Below, in pieces: positions 1 through 9,847 of a stretch of 64,000 nucleotides of DNA. Where the stretch lies: assembly GCA_030680355.1 (NCBI GenBank), contig JAUXVF010000018.1, positions 50,832-114,831 on the forward strand, given 5' to 3'. A model generated the notes under the pieces. The model saw only the letters and a list, made by a program, of their open reading frames with translations, was not told where the DNA came from and made no database searches. The stretch comes from Caulobacter sp. GTDB taxonomy: Bacteria > Pseudomonadota > Alphaproteobacteria > Caulobacterales > Caulobacteraceae. The translations under genes were made by a program, and so were the position numbers. The first letter of the stretch is position 1. Each line of letters opens with the position of its first letter.

Positions 1-254
1 CGCCAGCCCGGCACCGAGGCGCCGCTGGCGGCGGCCTGGGCGAGCGAGATGCGCACGGCGGGCGCGCCGGCCTTGGGGTCCCCGGTGATGGTCACCAGGG
101 TCGCCAGGGTGAGTACGAACAGCAGCCCGGCGCCGCCGGCCCCGATGTAGGGGTTCTGGATCGCCGCCAGAGCCCGGGCGCGGACTTCCGTCAGCCGTCC
201 GGAACCGGCGGCGCTGATCGCGGCAAACGAGGGGATGGGCTTCTTTGAGAACAT
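1..254 (-). CDS. 5' part of a membrane-anchored protein, probably divergent polysaccharide deacetylase (YibQ/DUF610)
   Basis: This minus-strand reading frame is open from an ATG at 254 to the window edge (84 codons), so only the N-terminus is visible. It starts MFSKKPIPSFAAIS and has one hydrophobic segment at about residues 33-52, suggesting a single N-terminal membrane anchor facing the periplasm. It lies directly downstream of ctpA on the same strand. In Caulobacterales that position is usually held by a divergent polysaccharide deacetylase followed by rppH; the family call rests on this order, not on a catalytic motif, because the deacetylase domain is outside the window. The ORF track omits it because it is truncated. 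Confidence 0.5.
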   Translation of the reverse strand, partial: MFSKKPIPSFAAISAAGSGRLTEVRARALAAIQNPYIGAGGAGLLFVLTLATLVTITGDPKAGAPAVRISLAQAAASGASVPGW

Positions 255-256
255 GA

Positions 257-290
257 CGAGGATGAGGGAAACTCCGCGCCCTCATCCTCG
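257..290 (-). promoter_or_regulatory. Perfect 12-bp hairpin abutting a start codon
   Basis: Reading the minus strand, CGAGGATGAGGG (290-279) pairs perfectly with CCCTCATCCTCG (268-257) around a 10-base loop. The 3' arm ends two bases before the ATG at 254 and there is no T-run, so it is not a standard terminator. It lies between ctpA and the next gene. The only ribosome-binding-like GGAG is in the loop. It may tune translation or mark an intercistronic processing site; this is inference. Confidence 0.45.
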
Positions 291-311
291 CCGTTTATGG
301 TTAATGAAGCC

Positions 312-1739
312 CTATTTTGGCTTGTCGCCGCCGGTGGCCGGAACAACGCGGCCATCCACCACCGACGCGACCTGCGGCGAGGGCTTGGGAAGCTTGGGCG
401 TGGCCGCCACCGAGCCGTTGCGCAGGACGTCGAGCCCGCGCTGAAGCTGGAAGTCGCACTTCAGCTCAAGCATCGAGGTCGTGCGCTTCTTGCAGCCCTC
501 CTCGTCGAAGCTGGCCGGCGGCGCTTCGGCCGGAGCATGGGCGCCGCGACGCTTGCTGCCGTCCTCGGTGTCGAGCGCGCCGCGCAGGGAGGCCTCGCTG
601 TACTGGAACGAACGGGTGGCGATCAGCTGCGCCTGTTCGCGGGACGAGGCCACTTCCAGGTCCGGCTCGATGCCGGTGCGTTGGATCGAGCGACCCGACG
701 GGGTGAAGTAGCGGGCGGTCGTCAGCTTCAGGGCGCCGTCGGCGCCGCCGCGCAGCGGGATCACCGTCTGCACCGAGCCCTTGCCGAAGCTCGTCAGGCC
801 GACGATCTCGGCCCGTTTGCGGTCCTGCAGGGCGCCGGCGACGATCTCGGCCGCCGAAGCGGACCCGGAGTTGACCAGGACGACGACGGGCAGACCCTTC
901 AGCATGTCGCCGGCCCGCGCGTTGTAGCGCTCGATGTCGTTGGCCGCGCGTCCGCGCTGGCTGACGACCTCGCCGCCGTCGAGGAAGATGTTGGCCACGC
1001 CCACGGCCTGGTCGAGCAGGCCGCCGGGATTGTTGCGCAGGTCGAAGACCAGGCCCTTCATCTTCGGGTTCTGGGCCTGCAGGCCCTTGATGGCCGCGGT
1101 CACTTCGTCGGTGGCTTTCTCGTTGAAGCCGGACAGGCGAACGTAGCCGTAGTCGCCCTCCATCCGCGCCACGGCGGACTTCGGCTTGATCACTTCCCGG
1201 ACCAGGCTGACGTCGAAGGGATCGGTCTTCTCCCGAGCGATGGTCAGGGTGACCTTCTCGCCGGGGGCGCCGCGCATCAGTTTCACCGCCTGGTTGGTCG
1301 GCATGCCGATGACGCTCTGGCCGTCGACCGCGGTGATGTAGTCGCCCGACTGCAGGCCGGCGCGGGAGGCGGGGGTGCCGTCCATCGGGGCGATAATCTT
1401 CACCACCCCGTCCTCACTGGTGATTTCGATGCCCAGACCGCCGTATTCGCCGCGGGTGGTGTCCTGCATGTCCTCGAAACTGTCGGGGGCGAGGTAGCCG
1501 GAATGGGGATCCAGCGACGAGACCATGCCATCGAGGGCGGCCTCGATCAGCTTCCGGTCATCGACCTCGGTGACATACTGCTTCTGGACGATGTCGAGGA
1601 CATCGCCGAACAGCTCCAGCAACCGATAGGTCTGGGCGCGGGGCTGTGCGGTCGCCTGTGCGGTCTGACCGACATAGGCCATGGCCCCGGCGCCCATCAC
1701 GAAGGCGCATGCGCCGATCAGGAGGTTTTTCTTCAACAT
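312..1739 (-). CDS. ctpA: S41 family C-terminal processing peptidase (CtpA)
   Basis: This is a periplasmic serine endopeptidase of the C-terminal processing family, 475 residues from the chosen ATG. The start MLKKNLLIGACAFVMGAGA gives a clean signal peptide or anchor; the track start at 1832 is a GTG adding 31 unlikely residues. A PDZ domain follows at about residues 98-190 (GGLGIEITSEDG, then SRAGLQSGDYITAVDG). The catalytic Ser-Lys pair is visible: serine in NSGSASAAE (about residue 293) and lysine in SFGKGSVQT (about 320). The C-terminal 100 residues are less conserved and proline/alanine rich. It lies 114 bases downstream of an EnvC-like gene, a pairing typical of alphaproteobacteria and consistent with peptidoglycan remodelling. 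Confidence 0.92.
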   Translation of the reverse strand: MLKKNLLIGACAFVMGAGAMAYVGQTAQATAQPRAQTYRLLELFGDVLDIVQKQYVTEVDDRKLIEAALDGMVSSLDPHSGYLAPDSFEDMQDTTRGEYGGLGIEITSEDGVVKIIAPMDGTPASRAGLQSGDYITAVDGQSVIGMPTNQAVKLMRGAPGEKVTLTIAREKTDPFDVSLVREVIKPKSAVARMEGDYGYVRLSGFNEKATDEVTAAIKGLQAQNPKMKGLVFDLRNNPGGLLDQAVGVANIFLDGGEVVSQRGRAANDIERYNARAGDMLKGLPVVVLVNSGSASAAEIVAGALQDRKRAEIVGLTSFGKGSVQTVIPLRGGADGALKLTTARYFTPSGRSIQRTGIEPDLEVASSREQAQLIATRSFQYSEASLRGALDTEDGSKRRGAHAPAEAPPASFDEEGCKKRTTSMLELKCDFQLQRGLDVLRNGSVAATPKLPKPSPQVASVVDGRVVPATGGDKPK

Positions 1740-1853
1740 CGCCTTGCTGGAGGCTCCCTGTACGGCCGAACGCGCCGTGTTTCGTTTAAAGCCCCGGTCC
1801 GGGCCCAAATTGTGTCCTAAGCGGACGGTCACCCCGGGAATAGCCGCAATGGC

Positions 1854-2978
1854 TCATCGCGTCCCGTTTGATGCAACTCTGGCGCCGGTTTCCGACAGCC
1901 AGGGCGCGGGATTGATCGCCACGCCCGAACGCCGCAGTTCGAGATAGAGTTCGGGTCCGCTCGCGGTGTCATTTCCGGCCTCGCCCTTTTTCGCTATCCG
2001 ACCCACCGGCGCGCCCGCGGTCACCGTCTGTCCCGAGGCCACCGTCGCCTCGCCCAGCCCGGCCAGCACGACGTGATAGGCGCCCACTGTCCGGATGATC
2101 AGGATGACCCCCCAACCCGTCACCGGCCCAGCGAATTCAACCGTGCCTTGAGCCGGACTGACCACGGCGGCGCCGGGGAGCGCCCTGAACGATACGCCCT
2201 CGGCGCGGCCGCCGCCGGTCAGGGCGGCGCCGAAACCGCGAACCTGGGCGGCGCCGGCCGGTCGCAGAAGGGGGCCAGGGCCGCTGTCAGGCCCAGCGGC
2301 GCGGGGGAAGCTGTCGACGAGCTGCCCCGGACTGCCCGCTGACCGACCGACCGCGTCGGCGTCGCCCGGGCGACTGCGCTCGAAGGCGGCCTGTTCGGCC
2401 AGCAGCTTTTCAACATCGCCGCGACGGTCGGCCACCAGGCTCTCGGCCGTCAGCCAGTCGGCGTTGGCGGCGGCGGCCTGGCGCCGGAGGGCGGCGATCT
2501 CCCTCGCTTCGGCCCCGTAGGCGCGCGCCCTTGCTTCAAGGGCCGGAGTCATCGCCCGGATCAGGATGGCGGCCCGGACCGCGTCGCGCGCGTCCTCGGG
2601 GCGCACCAGCAGGGCCGGCGGCGGTTCCCGGCGGTAGAGCTGCAGGGCGCCCAGAAGCCGCGCCAGGCGGTTGCGGTCGCGACCGAGCTCGGCGATCAGC
2701 GCCGTCTCCCGGACATTGAGCATCTGCAGGCGGGCCTTGGCGTTGACGACGTCGCGATCACTTTGGGCCTGTTTCGAAGCCAGCCGCCGCAGGTCGGCCC
2801 GCAGGCCTTCGATCTGTCGGCGCGCTTCCAGCCGCCCCTCGGCCCCGGGGGGCCCGGGGGAGACGGAATAGACCGCCATCAGCCGCGGCGACGGGGCGTC
2901 AGCCGGCTCCTGCGCGGCGCCGGTGGCGGCGACCGCGCAGAGCGCGAGGGCGAAGAAGGTGGCCAGGCGACGGCGCAT
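1854..2978 (-). CDS. EnvC-like murein hydrolase activator with degenerate LytM domain
   Basis: A 374-residue exported protein: signal peptide (MRRRLATFFALALCAVAA), then a long coiled coil from about residue 45 to 210 with heptad-rich, Arg/Ala/Leu composition, a Gly/Pro linker, and a C-terminal M23/LytM fold at about 255-360 (GTVEFAGPVTGWGVILII, VASGQTVTAGAPVGRI). The zinc ligands expected of active LytM enzymes are missing: no HxxxD in the first motif, and the terminal LHFEIR-type motif reads LYLELR. That matches EnvC-type amidase activators rather than an active endopeptidase. Caulobacter has such a protein (LdpF), but orthology is inferred only. It sits between rlmH and ctpA on the same strand. 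Confidence 0.85.
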   Translation of the reverse strand: MRRRLATFFALALCAVAATGAAQEPADAPSPRLMAVYSVSPGPPGAEGRLEARRQIEGLRADLRRLASKQAQSDRDVVNAKARLQMLNVRETALIAELGRDRNRLARLLGALQLYRREPPPALLVRPEDARDAVRAAILIRAMTPALEARARAYGAEAREIAALRRQAAAANADWLTAESLVADRRGDVEKLLAEQAAFERSRPGDADAVGRSAGSPGQLVDSFPRAAGPDSGPGPLLRPAGAAQVRGFGAALTGGGRAEGVSFRALPGAAVVSPAQGTVEFAGPVTGWGVILIIRTVGAYHVVLAGLGEATVASGQTVTAGAPVGRIAKKGEAGNDTASGPELYLELRRSGVAINPAPWLSETGARVASNGTR

Positions 2979-3005
2979 GCCCGTCAGATAGCAGACCTGG
3001 CGCTG

Positions 3006-3470
3006 TCAGTCGCGGTGGTAGGGGCTTCCGGCGAGGATTGTGACGGCGCGATAGACCTGTTCGCCCAGCATGACGCGCGCCAAGGCATGCGGCCAGGTCT
3101 GCGGCCCGAAGGCCATCTTGCCGTCGGCGGCGTCGAGGATCGAAGGGTCCAGCCCGTCGGCCCCGCCGATCAGGATTACCAGCCGGCGAACGCCGTCGTC
3201 GCGCAGCCGCGCGACATGGCCGGCGAAATCCCGTGAGGTCCGCACCAGGCCATGTTCGTCGCAGGCGATGACGTGGGCGTCCTTGAGGTGCGGGAAAAGC
3301 ACCTCGGCCTCGGCCGCCTTGCCGGATTTGCGCGCCTCGACCTCGATGATCTCGACCGGGCCAAGTCCGAGCGAACGCCCGGCGGCCGTGGCCCGCCCGG
3401 CGTAGTCTTTCGCCAGCAGAGCCTCCGGCGCGCGGCCGAGCCGCCCGACCGTCAGGATCGTGATCTTCAG
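3006..3470 (-). CDS. rlmH: 23S rRNA (pseudouridine1915-N3)-methyltransferase RlmH
   Basis: SPOUT-family methyltransferase acting on pseudouridine 1915 in helix 69 of 23S rRNA. The C-terminal half is unmistakable (FLIGGADG-type ILIGGADGLDP, then GPQTWPHALARVMLGEQVYRA and terminal SPYHRD). The ORF track shows only 98 residues from an internal GTG, which would cut off the N-terminus. Reading upstream in frame gives LKITILTVGRLGRAPE, the normal RlmH beginning, with no ATG, GTG or TTG available; the only sensible start is CTG at 3470, giving 154 residues, the usual length. This CTG overlaps the rsfS stop as CTGA, the same geometry as the common ATGA coupling. Confidence 0.88.
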   Translation of the reverse strand: MKITILTVGRLGRAPEALLAKDYAGRATAAGRSLGLGPVEIIEVEARKSGKAAEAEVLFPHLKDAHVIACDEHGLVRTSRDFAGHVARLRDDGVRRLVILIGGADGLDPSILDAADGKMAFGPQTWPHALARVMLGEQVYRAVTILAGSPYHRD

Positions 3471-3883
3471 TTGGCCGCCGGGGTGATGTGCGGCGAGTCG
3501 ACGGCCCAGATCTTCTCGATGTTGTAGAAGGTCCGCACTTCGGGCCGGAACAGATGGACGATGACATCGCCGGCGTCGATCAGCACCCAGTCACAATGCG
3601 GCATGCCCTCGACCCGAGCCTTTCCGTGGCCCGATTCCTTGAGCGCGCGGATGACATGGTCGGCCAGAGCGCCGACGTGACGATGCGACCGGCCGGACGC
3701 GACGATCATCGTGTCAGCCATGGGGCTCTTACCCCTCAGGTCGATGAGCACGACGTCCTGCGCCTTGTCGTCGTCCAGGCGGGACGCGATCAATTCTTCG
3801 AGCGCCCCGGTATAGTGTCGGGGTTCGTCGGGTGAGGCCCCCGAAAGGGCCTCGTGCGCCTCGGGCGCCAACTCGCGATTCAG
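3467..3883 (-). CDS. rsfS: Ribosome silencing factor RsfS
   Basis: RsfS binds ribosomal protein L14 and blocks subunit joining in slow growth. The protein shows the family core: DVVLIDLRGKSPMADTMIVASG, then SHRHVGALADHV, HCDWVLIDAGDVIVHLFRPEVR and FYNIEKIW. Length is about 134-138 residues. The track start is TTG at 3871, but the strong AAGGAG is 19 bases ahead of that TTG and only 7 bases ahead of an in-frame CTG at 3883; I extend to the CTG, with TTG as the alternative. It is translationally coupled to rlmH by a 4-base overlap and lies downstream of nadD. Confidence 0.88.
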   Translation of the reverse strand: MNRELAPEAHEALSGASPDEPRHYTGALEELIASRLDDDKAQDVVLIDLRGKSPMADTMIVASGRSHRHVGALADHVIRALKESGHGKARVEGMPHCDWVLIDAGDVIVHLFRPEVRTFYNIEKIWAVDSPHITPAAN

Positions 3884-3950
3884 CGGAATACTCCTTGTTT
3901 TCCGTCGCTAAGGCCGTGCCATAGCACGTTCCCGGCGCGGCGTCAGCGAA

Positions 3951-4610
3951 TCAAGTGGACGTGTGTCGCTGACGCTCGCGCATCGCCGTTGACGACGCAT
4001 AATTGAATGGGCCGCACAGATAGACCCAGGCCGGCGCCGTCATGGTCGCCAGCAGGGGCGCTTCGCGGCTCGGCCTGCGGAACCGGCCAAAGCGCCGGGC
4101 CGTGGGCGATGTCCGGGCCTTGAGCGCCGCCCACGGCCGCGAGATGATCGCGACCGGCAGGGCGCGCATGAGCTGGGTCCAGCCGCGCCAGCCATGAAAA
4201 CTGGCCAGGCTGTCGGCGCCCATGATCCAGACAAAATGAACCCCCGGAAAGCGGGCCTGCAACACTCGCACCGTGTCGATCGTGTAGCGGGACCCGATCC
4301 GGGTTTCGGCGTCGGAGACGATCATGCCGGGGCCATGGGCGACGGCCCGGACGCCGGCCATGCGCTCGGCCAGGGGCGCGGTCTCGCGCGTGGATTTCAG
4401 GGGATTCTGCGGCGAGACCAGCCAGATCACCCGATCCAGTCCCAGATTCTTCAGAGCTGTCTCGGCCACATGAACATGGCCTTCGTGAACGGGGTTGAAC
4501 GAGCCGCCGTAAAGTCCCACGCGCATTCCCGGCTCCAGATTGAAGCCGAGGCGCAGGGTGGCGGGCCGCCCGGCTTCAGGGACGAGTTTGGCCGGTCCCG
4601 CGAACCACAT
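3951..4610 (-). CDS. nadD: Nicotinate-nucleotide adenylyltransferase NadD
   Basis: Catalyses adenylation of nicotinate mononucleotide to deamido-NAD in NAD synthesis. The nucleotidyltransferase signature GLYGGSFNPVHEGH carries the HxGH motif, WIMGADSLASFHGW is the substrate region, and the C-terminal SSTAMRER corresponds to the ISSTxIR element. Length is 219 residues. The ATG at 4610 overlaps the 3' end of proA by 35 bases; an internal ATG before RVGLYGG (about residue 29) is an alternative start that would avoid most of the overlap. Confidence 0.92.
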   Translation of the reverse strand: MWFAGPAKLVPEAGRPATLRLGFNLEPGMRVGLYGGSFNPVHEGHVHVAETALKNLGLDRVIWLVSPQNPLKSTRETAPLAERMAGVRAVAHGPGMIVSDAETRIGSRYTIDTVRVLQARFPGVHFVWIMGADSLASFHGWRGWTQLMRALPVAIISRPWAALKARTSPTARRFGRFRRPSREAPLLATMTAPAWVYLCGPFNYASSTAMRERQRHTST

Positions 4611-5850
4611 ATTTGTACGTTGTCAGTTGCTCGGCCCCGACCGGACCGCGGGCGTGAAGTTTGTCGGTGGCGATGCCGATCTCGGCCCCGAAGCCGAACT
4701 CGCCGCCGTCGGCGAATTGCGTCGAGGCGTTGATCAGAACGATGGCGGAATCGACCAGGGCGACGAACTGGTCCGCCGCCGCCGGGTCTTCGGTGACGAT
4801 GGCGTCGGTGTGACCCGAGCCGTAGGCGGCGATATGGGCAGCCGCGCCCTCGACGCCGTCGACCACGGCCACCGACAGGATCGGCGCCAGGTATTCGGTC
4901 GTCCAGTCCTCGCGCGTCGCCGGCTTCATCGACGGCTCGATGGCGCGGGCCGCGGCGTCGCCTCGCAGCTCGCAACGGGCCTGGATCAGGGCGTCGGCGA
5001 TGGGCGGCAGGAGGCGGCCCGCCGCCGCGCGATCAATCAGCAGGGTCTCCGTCGCGCCACAGACCGACACCCGTCGCATCTTGGCGTTGACGACGATGTC
5101 CCGCGCCTTGGCGACGTCGGCCGCCGCATGGACGAAGACGTGGCAGAGACCTTCGAGGTGACCGAGCACCGGCGCGCGGGCCTCGGCCTGGACGCGGGCG
5201 ACCAGGCTCTTGCCGCCACGGGGAATGATCAGGTCGATGGTGTGATCAAGGCCGGCGAGAATCTCGCCGACGGCCGCGCGGTCGGTGGTCCGGACGGCCT
5301 GGACGCAGCTGGCGGGCAGGCCGGCGGCCGTCAGACCCGCGACCACCGCGGCGTGCAGGGCCAGGTTTGTCCGCAGGCATTCGGAGCCGCCGCGCAGGAT
5401 GGCGGCGTTGCCTGAGCGGATACAGAGGGCCGCGGAGTCGGCCGTCACATTGGGCCGGCTCTCATAGATGATGGCGATCACACCGATCGGCGTGCGCACA
5501 CGGGCGATGTCGAGGCCGTTGGGCGGGGTCCAGCGGGCGGTCTCGACGCCGAGGGGGTCGGGAATATCGGCGACCGCCGCCACCGCGTCGGCCAGCGCCG
5601 CCAACCGCCCTTCGTCCAGCACCATGCGGTCGAGCATGGGGCCTGAAAGGCCGCCGGCCTTCGCTGCGGTCTGGTCGGCGAGGTTGGCGGCCAGGATGGC
5701 GTCGGCGCTCTGGCGAATGGCCTCGGCGGTCGCGCGAATGGCGGCGGTGCGTTGATCCGCGGTCGACAGACGAAGCGCGCGTGCGCCGTCGCGGGCGGCC
5801 CGTCCGGTCGCCAGCATTGTCGCCTGCAGGGATGCGCCCGCGTCGTCCAC
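4576..5850 (-). CDS. proA: Glutamate-5-semialdehyde dehydrogenase ProA
   Basis: Reduces gamma-glutamyl phosphate to glutamate semialdehyde with NADPH, the second proline biosynthesis step. 424 residues, the usual length. Recognisable segments are GVIAIIYESRPNVTADSA, AILRGGSE, IDLIIPRGGKSLV and the catalytic cysteine in RRVSVCGATETLL. It follows proB with a 29-base gap on the same strand and overlaps nadD at its end, so the three are likely co-transcribed. Confidence 0.95.
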   Translation of the reverse strand: MDDAGASLQATMLATGRAARDGARALRLSTADQRTAAIRATAEAIRQSADAILAANLADQTAAKAGGLSGPMLDRMVLDEGRLAALADAVAAVADIPDPLGVETARWTPPNGLDIARVRTPIGVIAIIYESRPNVTADSAALCIRSGNAAILRGGSECLRTNLALHAAVVAGLTAAGLPASCVQAVRTTDRAAVGEILAGLDHTIDLIIPRGGKSLVARVQAEARAPVLGHLEGLCHVFVHAAADVAKARDIVVNAKMRRVSVCGATETLLIDRAAAGRLLPPIADALIQARCELRGDAAARAIEPSMKPATREDWTTEYLAPILSVAVVDGVEGAAAHIAAYGSGHTDAIVTEDPAAADQFVALVDSAIVLINASTQFADGGEFGFGAEIGIATDKLHARGPVGAEQLTTYKYVVRGTGQTRP

Positions 5851-5879
5851 GGCCTGTCCTCTTTTGCTCAGGCTGAGCC

Positions 5880-7025
5880 TTAGCCGGTTTCCGGGAGACC
5901 GGCCAGCGCAAGGTCGTCGGCGTGAATCAGCGGCCCGGCGGTGTAACCGATCGCCGCTTCGATCGCGTCGGACCTCAGACCGGCGATTCGCGCAGCGTCC
6001 GCCGCGTCATAGCGGACCAGACCGCGGGCGATCTCGCCGCCGTCAGGCCCCAGCACCAGCACGGCGTCGCCCTTGCCGAAGCGACCCGCCACGGACTTCA
6101 CGCCCGCCGCCAGCAGGCTCTTGCCGCCGCGCAGGGCCGTCGCCGCGCCGGCGTCGATGCTGAGCGATCCGGCGGGCGCCAGCGACCCGGCGATCCAGCT
6201 TTTGTAGGCGGCGGTGACGCTGAGGCCCGCCTCGATGGTGGTGGCCGGCTCGCCGTCTTCGATGGCCTGGAGCGGCCGGGGGCGCTGGCCAAGGGTAATG
6301 ATCGTGGCGCATCCCGCCGCTCGGGCGATGCGCGCCGCAGCGAGTTTGGTGGCCATGCCGCCGGTGCCGACGCCGGAGGTCGCATTGGCGCCGCCGGCCA
6401 TCTCGAGAATTTCCGGTGTGATCTCGAGAACGGTGTCGAGGCGCCGGGCCGACGGGTCTTTCCGTGGGTCGGCCGTGTAGAGGCCGTCGATATCGGACAG
6501 CAGCACCAGGGCGTCGGCCCCGATCATCTGGGCCACCCGGGCGGCCAGGCGATCGTTGTCGCCGTAGCGGATCTCCTCGGTGACGACGGTGTCGTTCTCA
6601 TTGACCACGGGGACGACATTGAGGCCCAGCAGGGTCTCGACCGTGGCCCGGGCGTTCAGCCAACGCCGCCGCACCTCGGTGTCGTCCCGGGTCAGCAGCA
6701 CCTGGGCGACGGTCTGGCCGTGCGGTTCGAAGGCCTCTTCCCAGGCTCGCATCAGCAGGGACTGGCCGGCGGCGGCCGCCGCCTGCTTCTCGGGCAGGGT
6801 CAGGGCCTTGCGCTTGAGGCCGAGGCGCCGGCGACCCAGGGCCACAGCGCCGGAGGACACCACGAGAACCTGCTGCCCGCGCGCACGGAGTCGGGCGGCG
6901 TCCGCCGCGAAAGCGTTTAACCAATCCCGGTCGGGCGCGCCGGTCTCGGCGTCGACGACCAGGGCCGAGCCGACCTTGATCACCACGCGGCGGGCGCGGG
7001 AAAGCGCGGGGGACGTGTCCGACAT
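5880..7025 (-). CDS. proB: Glutamate 5-kinase ProB (with PUA domain)
   Basis: Phosphorylates glutamate in the first proline biosynthesis step. The amino-acid kinase domain spans about residues 10-255 ([58 protein letters not shown]). A C-terminal PUA domain follows to residue 381. The long track ORF begins at 7157, but the ATG at 7025 (MSDTSPALS) fits; its A is shared with the TGA stop of the upstream gene, indicating translational coupling. Feedback inhibition by proline is usual in the family. Confidence 0.94.
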   Translation of the reverse strand: MSDTSPALSRARRVVIKVGSALVVDAETGAPDRDWLNAFAADAARLRARGQQVLVVSSGAVALGRRRLGLKRKALTLPEKQAAAAAGQSLLMRAWEEAFEPHGQTVAQVLLTRDDTEVRRRWLNARATVETLLGLNVVPVVNENDTVVTEEIRYGDNDRLAARVAQMIGADALVLLSDIDGLYTADPRKDPSARRLDTVLEITPEILEMAGGANATSGVGTGGMATKLAAARIARAAGCATIITLGQRPRPLQAIEDGEPATTIEAGLSVTAAYKSWIAGSLAPAGSLSIDAGAATALRGGKSLLAAGVKSVAGRFGKGDAVLVLGPDGGEIARGLVRYDAADAARIAGLRSDAIEAAIGYTAGPLIHADDLALAGLPETG

Positions 7026-7444
7026 CAGGCGGGCCGGAGCCGGTCGACAAACGCGCGGCAGGCCTCGGGCGCGCCGACGACAGCCCAGTCCAGCACGTTT
7101 CCAGCGCCGTCGAAGGCGATGGCCATGCGGCATTCCAGGGCCGGGTCGCGGTCGCATCGCATCGCGCCGGTCGCGGGGCTGATGCGGCAGTGGGTGTCCT
7201 GGGGCAGGCTGACCGACCAGGACGCCACTTCACCGTCGCGGGCCGCATGACGACCGGACGGACGCCCGAGTTTGGCCCTCAGCGGCTTGCCCGACGCTCC
7301 GCGATAGGGCGTGAGCAGGGCGTTGATCTCGGCGGTCACGGGATCGACCGCCGCCGGGATCTCGGGAGCCGCGGAGGTTTCAGCCGCAGCGGGCGCGGCG
7401 CCGGCAAGGACCAGCGCGACAAGGGCGAAGACGGGGGTCAGCAT
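7025..7444 (-). CDS. Small exported protein of unknown function
   Basis: A 139-residue protein with a clear signal peptide ([21 protein letters not shown]). The mature part has three cysteines (DTHCRI, AMRCDRD, LECRM) plus CRAF near the end, suggesting disulfides in the periplasm. I do not recognise the family. It lies between obgE and proB with an 18-base gap to obgE and a one-base overlap with proB, so it is part of the same operon, though its function need not relate to either neighbour. Confidence 0.75.
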   Translation of the reverse strand: MLTPVFALVALVLAGAAPAAAETSAAPEIPAAVDPVTAEINALLTPYRGASGKPLRAKLGRPSGRHAARDGEVASWSVSLPQDTHCRISPATGAMRCDRDPALECRMAIAFDGAGNVLDWAVVGAPEACRAFVDRLRPA

Positions 7445-7462
7445 GGCGATCCTCCTGGCGCG

Positions 7463-8602
<1,140 letters not shown>

Positions 8603-8636
8603 CTACCGGCCCCGAACACCCCAGACGGAACCCATC

Positions 8637-9266
8637 ATGCGCGCCGCCCTCAGACTGCTGTTCGGATTGACCGTCCTGATTCTGCTGCCGGCGGCGGCGG
8701 CGGCCCGGCCGGCGCCGCGCGCCGACGACATGACGCTGGGCAACGCCAAGGCGACGGTGATGGTGGTGGAATACGCCTCGCTGAGCTGCCCCCACTGCGC
8801 ACGCTTCCACAACGATGTCTTCCCGGCCTTCCGCAAGGCTTTCATCGACACCGGCAAGATCCAGTTCGTGTACCGCGAGTTCATCACCGGCCCGATCGAG
8901 ATCGCCATTCCGGCCACCATGCTCGCCCGGTGCGCCGGCAAGGGCGGCTATTTCAAGATGGTCGAACGGGTTTTCGCCACCCAGGGCGAGATGTACGAGG
9001 ACGGCACGGTTGGCGGTGTCCGCCGCATTCTGCGCCGCGAGGCGGGGACGCTCGGCTTCGACGACGCCCGCTACGACGCCTGCATCAAGGACGAGGCCGC
9101 CTTTGAAGCCCTGAAGGCGCGGGTCGAGCGCGCCTCGACCGAGGACGGGGTCGAGGGCACGCCCACCTTCCTGGTCAACGGCAAACGCGTCGACCCGCCC
9201 CTGGGCAAGGAAATGGATCTGGCCACCCTCAAGGCCGCCATCGCCGCGGCGCGGACAGCGAAATAG
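8637..9266 (+). CDS. DsbA-like thiol:disulfide oxidoreductase
   Basis: Exported thioredoxin-fold protein of about 209 residues. A signal peptide (MRAALRLLFGLTVLILLP) is followed by the redox motif CPHC in ASLSCPHCARFHND and a cis-proline loop at VEGTPTFLVNG. The C-terminal helix is typical of the DsbA/BdbD-like group (often annotated as thioredoxin domain protein). The ATG at 8637 gives the best signal peptide; the track start at 8499 would overlap the obgE start and add an unrelated leader. It is the only plus-strand gene in this block. Confidence 0.85.
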   Translation: MRAALRLLFGLTVLILLPAAAAARPAPRADDMTLGNAKATVMVVEYASLSCPHCARFHNDVFPAFRKAFIDTGKIQFVYREFITGPIEIAIPATMLARCAGKGGYFKMVERVFATQGEMYEDGTVGGVRRILRREAGTLGFDDARYDACIKDEAAFEALKARVERASTEDGVEGTPTFLVNGKRVDPPLGKEMDLATLKAAIAAARTAK

Positions 9267-9273
9267 CGCGCCT

Positions 9274-9807
9274 TCAGGCCAGCCAGATCATTCGCCGGGC
9301 CGGCGCGGCCTCCCGCCGGGCGCGCGAGTGCAAAAGGTCGACCTGGCCTGTGTAAAGAAATCCGGCGCGGCACAGCACCCGACCTGATGCGGGATTGTCC
9401 GAGAAGTGGACCGCCGCGACAACACGTTTGCGCCAGCAGCGGGCGGCCCAGTCCATCGCCCCGACCAGCGCCTCGCTGGCCAGGCCGCGGCCCTGCCATG
9501 CGCGACCGACCCAGTAGCCGACGCTCGCCCTGCCGGCCTCGCCGGTCGAGAAGCCCAGTCCGCCGACCACGCCCTGGTCGTCGAGTTCGATGAGGAAGGC
9601 CGCGTCCGAACGGGGGTCGGCCATCGCGGTCATGGCGATGAAGGACCGGGCGTCGTCCAGGCCATAGGGCCAGGGCATGGTCGACGTCATCCGGACAATA
9701 TCGAGGTCATCGCAAAGCCGCGCCAGGCGCGGCGCGTCTTCCGGGCGGGGCGGTCTCAGGGACAGCCGCCTGGTTTCGATCCGTGGCGTCGTGTCGACAG
9801 CACACAT
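9274..9807 (-). CDS. GNAT family N-acetyltransferase (RimJ/RimL-like)
   Basis: A 177-residue acetyltransferase of the RimJ-like subgroup: IETRRLSLRPPRPEDAPRLARL at the N-terminus, the acetyl-CoA loop GRAWQGRGLASEAL, and NPASGRVLCRAGF as the family C-terminal motif. The substrate is not predictable; it may be a protein N-terminus or a small molecule. It lies between rpmA and obgE on the same strand, after a terminator. A cysteine-rich stretch (AARCWRKR, RVLCRAG) is unremarkable. Confidence 0.85.
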   Translation of the reverse strand: MCAVDTTPRIETRRLSLRPPRPEDAPRLARLCDDLDIVRMTSTMPWPYGLDDARSFIAMTAMADPRSDAAFLIELDDQGVVGGLGFSTGEAGRASVGYWVGRAWQGRGLASEALVGAMDWAARCWRKRVVAAVHFSDNPASGRVLCRAGFLYTGQVDLLHSRARREAAPARRMIWLA

Positions 9808-9847
9808 GGTCTGCCTCCCGACCCCTCTGCGGGGGCCTGAAATACAA

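Noticed and set aside
297-1820. 507-residue plus-strand ORF over ctpA
   Set aside because: Antisense to a peptidase with catalytic Ser-Lys and PDZ motifs; the ORF itself has no motif.
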